Shown piece after piece: positions 24,638 to 33,653 of a stretch of DNA of 64,000 nucleotides. The position numbers and the translations under genes were made by a program. Source of the DNA: an uncultured Paracoccaceae bacterium (lineage in GTDB: Bacteria; Pseudomonadota; Alphaproteobacteria; Rhodobacterales; Rhodobacteraceae). Position 1 is the first letter of the stretch. Each line of letters opens with the position of its first letter. Below the pieces are notes generated by a model, which worked only from the letters and a program-made list of their open reading frames with translations, did not search any database and was not told the DNA's origin. The DNA lies in contig CALMJS010000015.1 in the NCBI GenBank assembly GCA_937864535.1, forward strand, positions 215,670 through 279,669. Direction: 5' to 3'.

Positions 24638-26848
24638 TCAGATACTTTGCGCTGCGGCAACCAGCGCCTGCCCGAGCGCGATAGAGCCGTCGTTGGCCGG
24701 CATCCGCTGGTGATGCAGGACCGGGTAGCCCTCCAGTTCCGATAGCAACAGCCGCAGCAGCAGTGCGTTTTGCAGACATCCGCCAGTCAGTGCCACCGCC
24801 TGCGCCGCGCCGCGATCGACCAAGGCGCGGGCCTGCCCGGCAAAGGCACGGGCCAGCCCCGCGTGAAACCGATAGGCCATCGTCGCAGGCGCGACGCCGG
24901 TGGCCAGATCACGGGCCACACTGTGCCAGAGCGCGGCAGGGTCAATCACACCCTCGGCGCTCGTTGTCAGGGGATAGGCGCCACTGCTGATGTCAACTGC
25001 CATCGCCTCTAGCGCCATCGCGGCCTCGCCCTCATAGCTCTGCCTCTCGGGGCAAATCCCGAGCACCGCCGCCATCGCGTCGAACAACCGCCCCGCACTG
25101 GACGATAGCGGACTATTCAGTCTCCGGTCACGTGCCATGCGGGCAACAGCGATGGTCTGATCCGCAAACAGCCGCTCCGCCAGATCCGGCAGACCAGCCT
25201 GATCCAGATGGGCGAGCGCATTGCGCCACGGCTGTTTCTGCGTCAGGTCCCCGCCGATCAGCGGGGTCGGTCGCAGCCACGCGCACCGCTCAAATCCGCG
25301 ATAATCGCCCAGCAACACCTCGCCGCCCCAGACCGTCCGATCGGTGCCCAGTCCAACGCCGTCCAGCACAATCCCCGCAACCTGCCCGCCGTCCAGTGGC
25401 CAGCGGTTTTCCCCCAGACAGGCGGCCAAATGGGCGTGGTGGTGCTGGACCTCGACCACAGGCAGGCCCTTTGCGGCAGCATGGCGCGATGACCGATAGT
25501 CGGGATGCTGATCGCAGGCGACCATGACAGGCCGATGCGCGAACAATTCCGCATAATCCGCATCGGCCCTGACGAATTCCTCCCAGGTCAGAGCATCGTC
25601 CAGATCGCCCAGATGATGTGACAATAACGCTTGCCCGTCCTTGATCAGGCAGATCGCCGATTTCACATGTGCGCCGTAGGCCACGACCTGCGGTGCGGCC
25701 CCGAACCCGTCGGGCAGCGGGATCGTGCCCGGAACCCGGCCTCTGGCGCGACGTAGCACCATCTGCGGCTCTGCGCGTTCGACACTATCGTCCAGCCGCC
25801 GCGCGATTTCGCGATCATGCATCAAAAACGCGTCGGCGAACTGGCTTAGCTTGTCTCGGGCCTCCTGGTTCTCAATGACTTGCGGCTCGCCCGAGAGGTT
25901 GCCCGAGGTCATCACCAAGGGGCGTGCCACCTCGCGCAGCAGCATGCGATGGAGCGGCGTATAGGGCAGCATCCAGCCCAATGTGCTTTGCCCGGGCGCC
26001 AATCCCTCTGGCAATCCGCCCCTGCCTCCGATCAAAACGATCGGCGCTGCCGGGTCCGCCAGCAAGTCCCGTTCGCTCTCGCTCACATCGGCATAATCCG
26101 CGATCATCGGCAGCGTCCCCATCAGGGCAAACGGTTTGCTGGGTCGTCTCTTCCTCTCTCGCAACAGCGCAATTGCCGCACTATTGGTGGCATCACAGGC
26201 GAGGTGGAAACCGCCCAGCCCCTTGATCGCAACAATCTCGCCGGCCAAGAGCCGCTCTGCGGTCACCCGGATCGGATCGCCCCCGGGTTCGGCCCAGATT
26301 TTCGGGCCACAGTCCGGACAGGCGATCGGCTGGGCATGAAACCGGCGGTCCCTCGGATCGCCATACTCCCGCGCACAGGCCGCGCACATCCCGAACGCGG
26401 CCATGGTGGTCTGACTGCGGTCATAGGGCAGCGCCTTGAGGATGGTAAATCGCGGCCCGCAGTGGGTGCAATTGGTGAACGCATAGCCATATCGCCGCCC
26501 GTTCCGCTCCTCGATTTCGGCCAGACACTCGAGGCAGGTCGCCGCATCCGGTGTCACTCGCGTCTGCGCGCCCTTTCCGCCACTGGCGACAATGGAAAAC
26601 CCGTCATAACCGGCCGCCTCGATTGCGTTGGCCATCACCTCGTCCACGCGTGCCAGCGGTGGCGCCTCCGCGCTCAGGGCGGCCAAGAACCCGTCCGGCA
26701 GGCGATCACAGTGGATCAACACACCCATGGCATCGTTCCGCACGGAACCATTTAGCCCGAACCGTTCCGCCAATTGCCAGACAAAGGGCCGAAATCCGAC
26801 GCCCTGCACTTGCCCGCGCACTCTGATTTCCCAAGCCCCTGTTTTCAT
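24638..26848 (-). CDS. hypF: Hydrogenase maturation carbamoyltransferase
   Basis: 736-aa protein that uses carbamoyl phosphate and ATP to carbamoylate the C-terminal Cys of HypE. Domains in order: acylphosphatase-like (VQGVGFRPFVWQLA, residues 14-27), two zinc-finger pairs (CLECLAE, CTHCGPRF, CAACARE, CPDCGPK, about 105-180), a YrdC-like domain (ERLLAGEIVAIKGLGGFHLACD) and a Kae1-like C-terminal domain with EVQHHHAHLAACLGE. Full length for the family. A palindromic intergenic repeat lies between hupV and this gene; the ribosome site GGAAAG is short. Confidence 0.97.
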   Translation of the reverse strand: MKTGAWEIRVRGQVQGVGFRPFVWQLAERFGLNGSVRNDAMGVLIHCDRLPDGFLAALSAEAPPLARVDEVMANAIEAAGYDGFSIVASGGKGAQTRVTPDAATCLECLAEIEERNGRRYGYAFTNCTHCGPRFTILKALPYDRSQTTMAAFGMCAACAREYGDPRDRRFHAQPIACPDCGPKIWAEPGGDPIRVTAERLLAGEIVAIKGLGGFHLACDATNSAAIALLRERKRRPSKPFALMGTLPMIADYADVSESERDLLADPAAPIVLIGGRGGLPEGLAPGQSTLGWMLPYTPLHRMLLREVARPLVMTSGNLSGEPQVIENQEARDKLSQFADAFLMHDREIARRLDDSVERAEPQMVLRRARGRVPGTIPLPDGFGAAPQVVAYGAHVKSAICLIKDGQALLSHHLGDLDDALTWEEFVRADADYAELFAHRPVMVACDQHPDYRSSRHAAAKGLPVVEVQHHHAHLAACLGENRWPLDGGQVAGIVLDGVGLGTDRTVWGGEVLLGDYRGFERCAWLRPTPLIGGDLTQKQPWRNALAHLDQAGLPDLAERLFADQTIAVARMARDRRLNSPLSSSAGRLFDAMAAVLGICPERQSYEGEAAMALEAMAVDISSGAYPLTTSAEGVIDPAALWHSVARDLATGVAPATMAYRFHAGLARAFAGQARALVDRGAAQAVALTGGCLQNALLLRLLLSELEGYPVLHHQRMPANDGSIALGQALVAAAQSI

Positions 26849-26853
26849 CTTTC

Positions 26854-26891
26854 CCTAAATACCTCGGGGGTCCGGGGGCAGAGCCCCCGGG
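26854..26891 (+). repeat. Dispersed intergenic palindromic repeat, copy A (short form)
   Basis: AAATACCTCGGGGG followed by GGGGGCAGAGCCCCC, filling almost the whole 45-base gap between hupV and hypF. The second half can form a stable hairpin in RNA. It lacks the roughly 20-base middle part of copies B, D and F. Confidence 0.8.
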
Positions 26892-26893
26892 CG

Positions 26894-28318
26894 CTAATGC
26901 ACCGTGCACACCATACAAGGATCAAAGGACCGCACGATATGCTGCACGGCGATCGGCGTGTCCTCGCCGGCGCGGACTTCTGCGCCGACCAGTGCCGCCT
27001 CCAATGGGCCGGGCGTCCCGGCGCTGTCCCGGGGACTGAAATTCCACGTTGTTGGCGCGATGATCTGATATTGTGTTGTCTTGCCCTGTTCGAAACGGGT
27101 CCAATGACCCAGTGCACCACGGGCAGCCTCTACCAGTCCGACGCCGGACCCCGATTTCGGTAGGGGCGCGGTGGTCATGAACCGCTCCTTTGGGTCGATC
27201 TGCGCAGCCAGATCTTCGAGCAGCATTTGTGTCCGCGCGATTTCCAGCAGTCGTCCGACGATCCGCGCCTCGACGCCGGTGCCGATGGTCCGCGCCAGAG
27301 GATGCCCGTCGATGATCTGCCGTGCCAGCGCCCCGGTTTCCATGGGCTTGCCTGCCAGACGCGGGGCCTTGCACCAGCTATAGGCGCTTTCACGCATGGC
27401 TTCGTCGGGTTCGGTCTTGCCGTCCTTCGGGTGGGCATCGGGTCCGAGCATCCACGCATGGCTCAGGTCTTCGCGGATGGCCTCTGTCTCCAACGGATGC
27501 AGGGATCCGTTTTCCCAAACCCCTGCCGCCCAGGCCCGCCGACCCGGTAGGGGATAGGCGCCGTAGGACACATAGCGTCCCGCGCCTTGGCCCAGCGTTT
27601 CCAGCCCGATGTCGCTGGATATCCGCAAAAACAGCCCGACATCGCCGGTGGTCCAGGTCTGGAGCTGATCATGGGTCGTCAGGGCCGCGAATTCTTCGAG
27701 CGGGCGGCCAAAGAGCGTCGTTTCCAGATATTTGCGGAAACTGCGCAGCGTGGTCTGAATCCGCACCTTGTCCGCGACGCTCGGGGCCTTGGTTACGCCG
27801 CCGGGCTGCACCGCTAATGTATGAGGCCATTTTCCGGCCAAGAGTCCGACGATATGCAGCAGGTCCGCTCGCGCGGTGACAGCCGCACGCGCGGCGCTGC
27901 CCTCCATCGCGGTAAACCGGTTGATCGCCTGATCATGCCATCCCTGACCGGAATAAACCGGGCGGGCGAAATCGGGCATAAAGAACAGATTGAAATGCGT
28001 CACATGGTCGGCAAGGTTCTCTACCGCATGCAGGAGCGCGGCGATCAACCGGCCTTGGGGTGGCATGTCGATCCCCGCCGCATCGCCAAGGGCTAGCGCC
28101 GCGGCCATGGATTGGCTGATCGAACAGATGCCGCAAATCCGCGGGGTGATGGTCAGCGCATCGCGGGGGTCCTTGCCCAGTAGCATCATCTCGAATCCCC
28201 GAAACAGCGGGGAATTGACCCGTGCGGCGGCAACTGCCCCGTCAGAAATATCCAGCGTGACCTCCAGATCCCCTTCGACCCGGTTAAACGGACCAACCAC
28301 CAAATTCGTCTGGCTCAT
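26894..28318 (-). CDS. hupV: H2-sensing regulatory hydrogenase large subunit
   Basis: 474-aa NiFe subunit of the cytoplasmic H2 sensor (HoxC/HupV, group 2b). The metal motifs are RICGICSISQ, where uptake enzymes have a final His and sensors have Gln, and a C-terminal DPCMVCTVH that ends at the histidine. No cleavable tail exists, so no endopeptidase is needed. The start at 28318 overlaps the hupU stop (ATGA); the frame is open to 28429. Together with HupU it detects H2 and signals to HupT. Confidence 0.96.
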   Translation of the reverse strand: MSQTNLVVGPFNRVEGDLEVTLDISDGAVAAARVNSPLFRGFEMMLLGKDPRDALTITPRICGICSISQSMAAALALGDAAGIDMPPQGRLIAALLHAVENLADHVTHFNLFFMPDFARPVYSGQGWHDQAINRFTAMEGSAARAAVTARADLLHIVGLLAGKWPHTLAVQPGGVTKAPSVADKVRIQTTLRSFRKYLETTLFGRPLEEFAALTTHDQLQTWTTGDVGLFLRISSDIGLETLGQGAGRYVSYGAYPLPGRRAWAAGVWENGSLHPLETEAIREDLSHAWMLGPDAHPKDGKTEPDEAMRESAYSWCKAPRLAGKPMETGALARQIIDGHPLARTIGTGVEARIVGRLLEIARTQMLLEDLAAQIDPKERFMTTAPLPKSGSGVGLVEAARGALGHWTRFEQGKTTQYQIIAPTTWNFSPRDSAGTPGPLEAALVGAEVRAGEDTPIAVQHIVRSFDPCMVCTVH

Positions 28319-29307
28319 GTTTTTGGCTTTCTGAGGGTGGGCGGCACTGTCACGCGGTCGCTGATGGCATTCTTGCTGATCCGATCCGGGGTCGCCGCCT
28401 TGGACAGCGACGCGAGCGCCATGAACCACGCCTTTGGCATGTCAGAGGGCAGGCCGATCGGGATGCCCGCGACTTTGGGTGTTTCGGTAAAGGTGTGGCG
28501 GGGCTCTTCGAACTCTGGGGCGGTGCAATTGATGCAGGGATAGCCGCCGCGGGTGCAACTGCCAGAGCCGTTCCACGGGCGGATATTGCAGTCCCCGACC
28601 GCTTGGGTCCCGATACAGCCCAGGTGCTCCATCATGCAGCCGATCTGGCTGAGGTCTTGGGCGCTGGCCTTGTATTCGTAGTATTCGTTCTTGGAGCAGC
28701 CATGATGCACCAGATGATCGGCAAAGAACCTTGGCCGCGCATAGCCGTCCAGATCCGTTGCCGTCATCGCCCCTGCCGCCAACAGCAACAGCGTTTCGGT
28801 CACCCAATCCGGATGGGTCGGGCAGCCCGCGATATTGATTACGGGCAGCCCCGCTCGCCCCTTGAACCCTGTCGGCAGAATGCCACCGGCCTGCGCCCCG
28901 TCCGATTGTAGCCCGGTTGCGTCCGAAGGGTTGCCGCCGGCGGTCGTGACCCCGCCAAAGGCCGCGCAACTGCCCACGGCAACCACCTGCTGCGCCAGCG
29001 GGGCGAGGGTCTGAACCCACTCCAGCATGGACCGACCGGTGCCGGACAACATCTGATACCGGCCCGTCCCGCGTGGCCCGCGCGCGATCGCCCCTTCGAC
29101 GCAGAGGATATCGAGCGGCGTTTCCCCGGTCTCAATCCGGGCCAGCAGTTGCCGTACCTCGGCCCCGGTTTCGGTCGATAAGGCGGGATGCCATAGAAAC
29201 CGCAATCCCGCCCCCGACAACAGGTCGAAAACCCCCGGATTTTCGGCGCAGAGCAGCGACATTGTGCAGCCGCCACAGCCAGAGGCCTGTAGCCATAGAA
29301 TATTCAT
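28315..29307 (-). CDS. hupU: H2-sensing regulatory hydrogenase small subunit
   Basis: 330-aa Fe-S subunit of the H2 sensor. It begins MNILWLQASGCGGCTMSLL, with no Tat signal, so it stays in the cytoplasm. The proximal cluster has the CGGC pattern instead of the extra-cysteine ECTCC of HupS. GSCAAFGG, NIAGCPTHPDW, and the medial/distal cluster motifs HHGCSKNEYYEY and CINCTAPEFEEP are present. The C-terminal extension of about 50 residues resembles that used by HoxB to contact the kinase. It overlaps hupT and hupV by 4 bases each. Confidence 0.96.
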   Translation of the reverse strand: MNILWLQASGCGGCTMSLLCAENPGVFDLLSGAGLRFLWHPALSTETGAEVRQLLARIETGETPLDILCVEGAIARGPRGTGRYQMLSGTGRSMLEWVQTLAPLAQQVVAVGSCAAFGGVTTAGGNPSDATGLQSDGAQAGGILPTGFKGRAGLPVINIAGCPTHPDWVTETLLLLAAGAMTATDLDGYARPRFFADHLVHHGCSKNEYYEYKASAQDLSQIGCMMEHLGCIGTQAVGDCNIRPWNGSGSCTRGGYPCINCTAPEFEEPRHTFTETPKVAGIPIGLPSDMPKAWFMALASLSKAATPDRISKNAISDRVTVPPTLRKPKT

Positions 29308-30629
29308 GCCTGCCCCGCGGGTAGGGTCAGCCGAAAACAGGCCCCCGGCTCGCCCGGGTTCATCAGCCTGAGCCAGCCATGATGCTCTTGGGCGATTTTA
29401 TGGCTGATCGACAGCCCCAATCCGGTACCCTTGCCCACAGGCTTCGTCGTGAAAAACGGGTCAAAGATCGAATTGGCGATATCGGCTGCAATGCCAGGTC
29501 CATTGTCACAGACCTCGACAAAAACCATCGCTCCGTCTTGGCCTTGGCGAATGGTGATCTGCGGCTCCGCGCGCCCCTCGACGGCATCCAGCGCATTCTG
29601 CACAAGGTTCATCACCACCTGCTGGATATGCCCCAATCGCCCATGGGCCAAGAGCGTCAGCGGACCGTCCACCTGAATGGGCGCGGGTTTCTTCATTCCC
29701 CGCACGACCCAATGTGTGGACACTCGCACGGTTTCGATCAGGTCGAAGTTGGCGAATTCGCCAGTGCCATCCGCCGACAGGCGGCGCAGGTCCTCGACGA
29801 TGTCACGCACGCGTTCGGCACCGTCGCGGGCTCCGTCAATCGCCGTGCGCATATTGTACAACTCGCGGTCCAGTCGCAGTTCCTGACGCAGGGCAATCAG
29901 GTCCTGTCTGCTGGCCCCGGCCTGTACCTGTTCGAAATAGGTGACAAACCGCGCCACGTATTTTTCCAGGGCATGGGTGTTGGCATAGACAAACGAAATC
30001 GGATTGTTCAATTCATGCGCTACCCCGGCCAACAGCCGACCGAGCGAGGCGAGCTTTTCATTCCGTACCAGATGGGTTTGCGCCTCTTGCAGGGCGCGGT
30101 GGCTGTCGGCCAGTTCGGAATAGGCCTGTTTCAATTCCCCGACGGGACGGCCAATCAGAACCGTGCCCAAACTCTTGCCGCGTTCGCCAAATCGCGGCGT
30201 GATCGACAGGTCGAGCGGCGAAGGCCCGTCCGTGCCAGGCAGGTCCAGTTCGATCCGCGCAGGTCGGCGCGTCCGGATGACCTGCGCGATGGTCTGCTCT
30301 AGCTGGGTCAGGCCGCTGCCCTGAAGGATCTGCGACAGGGCCGCACCGCGCACGGCCTCGGGGGATTGGCCGGTCATCGTCTGGAACGACCCGGCGGCCT
30401 GTTCTATCAGTCCATCCCGACCAACAACAATCAGCACGTCCGACACCGACGCAAACACCGAGGCCATAAAGGCCCGCATTTCATCCAGTTCAGCGTTCCG
30501 CGCCTCTAGCTGGCCCTGATAATCGACCAGTTCAGCATAGGTCCGGTCAACCGCGCGCAGCACATCGACCCAAGCCTCATCAGTCAGCGGGCCGCCTAGG
30601 CTCTGTGATAGGGGCTGGGTGTCGATCAC
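29304..30629 (-). CDS. hupT: Sensor histidine kinase HupT
   Basis: 441-aa soluble histidine kinase. Residues about 25-60 are a coiled-coil, 60-180 a PAS domain, then the phospho-acceptor His in LAGVAHELNNPISF and an ATPase domain with MNLVQNALDAVEG (N box), CDNGPGIAADIANSIFDPF (G1/F) and GTGLGLSISHKI (G2). No transmembrane segment is seen. In Rhodobacter HupT phosphorylates, and so inactivates, HupR unless HupUV binds H2. It starts at GTG 30629 with a GAGGAG ribosome site, and is first in hupTUV. Confidence 0.95.
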   Translation of the reverse strand: MIDTQPLSQSLGGPLTDEAWVDVLRAVDRTYAELVDYQGQLEARNAELDEMRAFMASVFASVSDVLIVVGRDGLIEQAAGSFQTMTGQSPEAVRGAALSQILQGSGLTQLEQTIAQVIRTRRPARIELDLPGTDGPSPLDLSITPRFGERGKSLGTVLIGRPVGELKQAYSELADSHRALQEAQTHLVRNEKLASLGRLLAGVAHELNNPISFVYANTHALEKYVARFVTYFEQVQAGASRQDLIALRQELRLDRELYNMRTAIDGARDGAERVRDIVEDLRRLSADGTGEFANFDLIETVRVSTHWVVRGMKKPAPIQVDGPLTLLAHGRLGHIQQVVMNLVQNALDAVEGRAEPQITIRQGQDGAMVFVEVCDNGPGIAADIANSIFDPFFTTKPVGKGTGLGLSISHKIAQEHHGWLRLMNPGEPGACFRLTLPAGQA

Positions 30630-30693
30630 GGCGGCTCTCCTCTTTGGGATAGATTAGCGGCTTTGGCGGGGTCGTCAAAGTGATGGCGACAAC

Positions 30694-30725
30694 AAAAAGG
30701 GCGCGATGTCCGGTGGATCGCGCCC
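30694..30725 (-). terminator. Rho-independent terminator after mipZ
   Basis: A 9-base stem (GGGCGCGAT at 30699-30707 with ATCGCGCCC at 30717-30725) and 9-base loop. On the minus strand it is followed by TTTTTGTTG, 41 bases beyond the mipZ stop. It insulates hupTUV from mipZ transcription. Confidence 0.85.
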
Positions 30726-30766
30726 AAATTGGAAGGTAAGTTCTCAGTTGACCGGTGAACTGGCGA

Positions 30767-31576
30767 TCAGAAATCCGGTGTGATCCCCGGCAGATTCAGC
30801 GCCTTGACCAGATCGCGCAATTCCTGGCGGGCGGCGACGTTCGAAATGTTCAACTGGGTGACGCCCACGTCCTTGAGGTCCAGCAGCGTCAGGCCACGCG
30901 GGAACAATTCGCGGAAAATAACCCGTTCGTTAAAGCCGGGCGCAACGCGGAACCCGATCCTGCGCGAGAGTTTGTCCAGCGCGGCTTCCATCTTTTGTTT
31001 GTTGACCATCGCCTGTGCGCCCATACGGTTGCGGATGACGATCCAGTCGATGGGCTTTAGCCCCGCCTGCGCCCGCAATTGCCGGGCGTTCCAGACCATT
31101 TCGGCATAGACCGACGGGCCGGTGATGGTTTCGCCATCGCTGTCGATATGCGCCAGCAGGTCGAAATCGACAAAACTGTCGTTGAGCGGCGAAATCAGCG
31201 TATCGGCCAGCGAATGCGCGACTTGGCTCAGACGCGTGTGCGATCCGGGGCAGTCGATCAGGATGAATTCGCATTCCGCCTCTAGTCCGGCGACGGCGGC
31301 CGACAGACGGTGGTCAAAGGCATTCTCGCCCGGTTGCAGCGTCGATTGGTCGATCTCTGGCAGCTCTTTGTAGATCGGCATCGCGAGGTCCAGATTTTCG
31401 CTGTCCGCAAAGGCTTGCCGATTCAGCAAATACCGCCCCAGCGATTTCTGCCGCAGGTCAAGGTCCAGAACCCCGATCTTATGCCCCATCCGCGCGAGCG
31501 CCGTTGCGACATGCATGGACACGGTTGACTTGCCAGCCCCGCCTTTTTCGTTCCCGACGACGATGATATGCGCCAC
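30767..31576 (-). CDS. mipZ: Division-plane positioning ATPase MipZ (ParA family)
   Basis: 269-aa ParA/MinD-type ATPase which, in alphaproteobacteria, forms a gradient from the ParB-bound pole and inhibits FtsZ away from mid-cell. The deviant Walker A GNEKGGAGKST, the LDLDLRQKSLGRYLLNR block and ILIDCPGSHTRLS (Walker B region) are MipZ-specific. I choose the GTG at 31576 (start VAHIIVVGNEKGG) because GAGGG lies 6 bases upstream; an upstream ATG at 31696 would add 40 residues that do not look like MipZ. A terminator follows. Confidence 0.92.
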   Translation of the reverse strand: MAHIIVVGNEKGGAGKSTVSMHVATALARMGHKIGVLDLDLRQKSLGRYLLNRQAFADSENLDLAMPIYKELPEIDQSTLQPGENAFDHRLSAAVAGLEAECEFILIDCPGSHTRLSQVAHSLADTLISPLNDSFVDFDLLAHIDSDGETITGPSVYAEMVWNARQLRAQAGLKPIDWIVIRNRMGAQAMVNKQKMEAALDKLSRRIGFRVAPGFNERVIFRELFPRGLTLLDLKDVGVTQLNISNVAARQELRDLVKALNLPGITPDF

Positions 31577-31942
31577 GCCATCCCTCGTAGTTTGTTGCTT
31601 GGCGGTACTATATGTTGGGGCTGATAGAAGGGAAAGCGCGGTCCGGTATATGACTGCATTTTCCTGAGGGATCGTTGCCCTACTGCACTGCGGCATGTCG
31701 TTGCGTCAAAACACTTGACCTAATCCGGTTTCCGGTCCATATGCCCCCGATGACATAAGTCCAGCCGCGTGAGCCACGCGCCAAAGGATTGGCGCAGGAC
31801 ATGTCATACAGGTTCCCTCTTTCACGCAAGGGGCCGTGCGGGTTCGGCAGTCCGGCATTCGGCCGGGGGGTGAGTGATCCGTGCAGCACTTGTTTGCCCG
31901 ATATGGGCGATGCACGGCCTTTGCCGTGCGGAACAGGATTTT
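31577..31942. other. Divergent intergenic region between mipZ and the helicase gene
   Basis: 366 bases without a supported gene. The strongest element is a plus-strand sigma-70-like promoter at 31715-31743 (TTGACC, 17-base spacer, CATATG). This would give the helicase mRNA a leader of about 195 nt. Short GC-rich inverted repeats occur in the leader. Nothing else is recognised. Confidence 0.5.
31715..31743 (+). promoter_or_regulatory. Putative promoter of the DEAD-box helicase gene
   Basis: TTGACC at 31715-31720 and CATATG at 31738-31743 with a 17-base spacer. Transcription would start near 31750, leaving a leader of nearly 200 nt. Long leaders are common for cold-inducible RNA helicase genes. 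Confidence 0.5.
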
Positions 31943-33295
31943 ATGTCTTTCGATACCTTCGGGCTGAACGCCCGACTGCTGACCAATATTGCCAATATGG
32001 GCATCACCACGCCGACCCCGATCCAGACGCAGGCGATCCCGCATGCGATGGAGGGCCGCGATGTGATGGGCCTCGCGCAGACCGGGACGGGCAAAACCGC
32101 CGCGTTCGGCCTGCCGATGTTGCACCGCCTGATCTCTGACGGCCGTAAAACTCAGCCCAAATCGGTGCGCGCGCTGGTGTTGGCGCCGACCCGCGAATTG
32201 GCCAAGCAGATCCATGATAACCTGACGGCGTTCCACGAAGGGTCGCACCTGAAATCGGTGCTCGTCGTTGGCGGCGCTGGCATTGTCGGCCAGATGCGCA
32301 AACTGGAACGCGGCACCTCGATCCTCGTGGCGACGCCGGGCCGTCTGATCGACCTGATCGACCGCAATGCGCTGCGTCTGGACCAGACGGATTTTCTGGT
32401 TCTTGATGAGGCCGACCAGATGCTGGACCTTGGCTTTATCCACGCGCTGCGCCGGATTGCGGAAATGTTGCCCAAGCAGCGCCAGACCATGCTGTTCTCG
32501 GCCACGATGCCCAAGCAGATGGCCGAACTGGCCCAGAGCTATCTGACCGATGCCGTGCGCGTGCAGGTCAACCCCCCGGGTCAGGCGGCTGACAAAATCG
32601 AACAGTCCGTCCACTACGTCGCCAAGGCCGCCAAGTTCGATCTGTTGGTCGAACTGCTGGACCAGCACCGCGACGATCTGGCGCTGGTGTTCGGTCGCAC
32701 CAAATGGGGCATGGAAAAGCTGGGCCGTATGCTCGAGAGCAAGGGTTTTGCCGTCGCCTCGATCCATGGCAACAAGAGCCAGGGCCAGCGTGACCGCGCC
32801 ATCAAGGACTTCAAAGAAGGTACTGTCCGCATTCTGGTGGCCACCGACGTGGCGGCCCGCGGGATCGACATTCCGGGCGTGAAGTTCGTCTACAACTTTG
32901 AATTGCCGAACGTGCCGGACCAATACGTCCACCGGATTGGCCGTACCGCCCGTGCCGGGGCCGAAGGGCAGGCGGTCGCCTTGGTCGCGCCGGACGAAAT
33001 GGCCGACCTCAAGGAAATCACCAAACTGCTCAAGACCGATATCGCGACGGCCTCCGGGCGTCCGTGGGAAAACTATGGCGATGCGCCCAAGCCCAAGCCG
33101 CAGGGTCAGCGCCGCGGCAATGGCGGTCAGGGCAAACCGACCCGCAATGCACATGGCGGTAGCGGCAAGCCGAATGGCGGTCAGGGCAAGCGTCCGGCCG
33201 GCAACGCGCAGGGCGGCGGGATGGGGAAACAGAACCCCAACAACGTGCCGCGTCGTGGCGGTGGCAAGCCCCAGCCCAAGCGTAACGTCGCCTGA
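31943..33295 (+). CDS. DEAD-box ATP-dependent RNA helicase, RhlE-like
   Basis: 450-aa RNA helicase. N-terminal Q motif region (FDTFGLNARLL ... PTPIQ), motif I AQTGTGKT, Ia PTRELAKQI, Ib TPGRL, II DEAD, III SAT, and VI HRIGRTARAG are all present. The last 75 residues are a low-complexity tail rich in Gly, Asn, Gln, Arg and Lys (from about 375) suited to RNA binding. The ATG at 31943 gives the standard MSFDTFGL start; the ribosome site is weak. Roles in ribosome assembly or mRNA turnover, often in the cold, are inferred from the family. A strong terminator follows 6 bases after the stop. Confidence 0.93.
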   Translation: MSFDTFGLNARLLTNIANMGITTPTPIQTQAIPHAMEGRDVMGLAQTGTGKTAAFGLPMLHRLISDGRKTQPKSVRALVLAPTRELAKQIHDNLTAFHEGSHLKSVLVVGGAGIVGQMRKLERGTSILVATPGRLIDLIDRNALRLDQTDFLVLDEADQMLDLGFIHALRRIAEMLPKQRQTMLFSATMPKQMAELAQSYLTDAVRVQVNPPGQAADKIEQSVHYVAKAAKFDLLVELLDQHRDDLALVFGRTKWGMEKLGRMLESKGFAVASIHGNKSQGQRDRAIKDFKEGTVRILVATDVAARGIDIPGVKFVYNFELPNVPDQYVHRIGRTARAGAEGQAVALVAPDEMADLKEITKLLKTDIATASGRPWENYGDAPKPKPQGQRRGNGGQGKPTRNAHGGSGKPNGGQGKRPAGNAQGGGMGKQNPNNVPRRGGGKPQPKRNVA

Positions 33296-33301
33296 TCAAA
33301 G

Positions 33302-33329
33302 AAACCGCCCTTCGGGGCGGTTTTCTTTT
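33302..33329 (+). terminator. Rho-independent terminator after the helicase gene
   Basis: A 9-base stem AAACCGCCC / GGGCGGTTT (33302-33310 with 33315-33323), UUCG-type tetraloop, then TCTTTT. Confidence 0.9.
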
Positions 33330-33370
33330 GCCCCGATATGGGCGCGGTTGGCGCGGTGCGGTCGCTAAAA

Positions 33371-33399
33371 ACAAAAACGCCGCCCGAGGGGCGGCGTTT
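33371..33399 (-). terminator. Rho-independent terminator after rpmE
   Basis: An 11-base stem AAACGCCGCCC / GGGCGGCGTTT (33375-33385 with 33389-33399) and 3-base loop. On the minus strand it is followed by TTGTTTTT, 22 bases beyond the rpmE stop. Confidence 0.9.
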
Positions 33400-33420
33400 G
33401 AGTCTGCGCACTGGAATGGA

Positions 33421-33642
33421 TTAGAAACCCAGACCGGCGTACTTGTTCTTGAACTTGGACACGCGGCCGCCGGTGTCCAGCAGGCGGGACGAACCACCAG
33501 TCCACGCCGGGTGAACCGAGGGGTCGATATCCAGCGACATGGTCTCGCCTTCTTTGCCCCAGGTGGACTTCATCTTGACGATGGTGCCGTCGACCAACTT
33601 GACGTCGATCATGTGGTAGTCGGGATGGATGCCTTGTTTCAT
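33421..33642 (-). CDS. rpmE: 50S ribosomal protein L31
   Basis: 73-aa ribosomal protein. The family start is [10 protein letters not shown] and the end is [18 protein letters not shown]. It contains no cysteine, so it is the zinc-free form and does not depend on zinc supply. It lies 11 bases downstream of rplS, so the two are probably one transcript, closed by the terminator at 33371-33399. Confidence 0.97.
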   Translation of the reverse strand: MKQGIHPDYHMIDVKLVDGTIVKMKSTWGKEGETMSLDIDPSVHPAWTGGSSRLLDTGGRVSKFKNKYAGLGF

Positions 33643-33653
33643 TGGTCCTGTCC

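Noticed and set aside
24647..24660. TTGC-N6-GCAA as a HupR site upstream of hupS
   Set aside because: The spacing differs from the TTG-N5-CAA pattern and the sequence lies within the 3' end of hypF; it could be chance.
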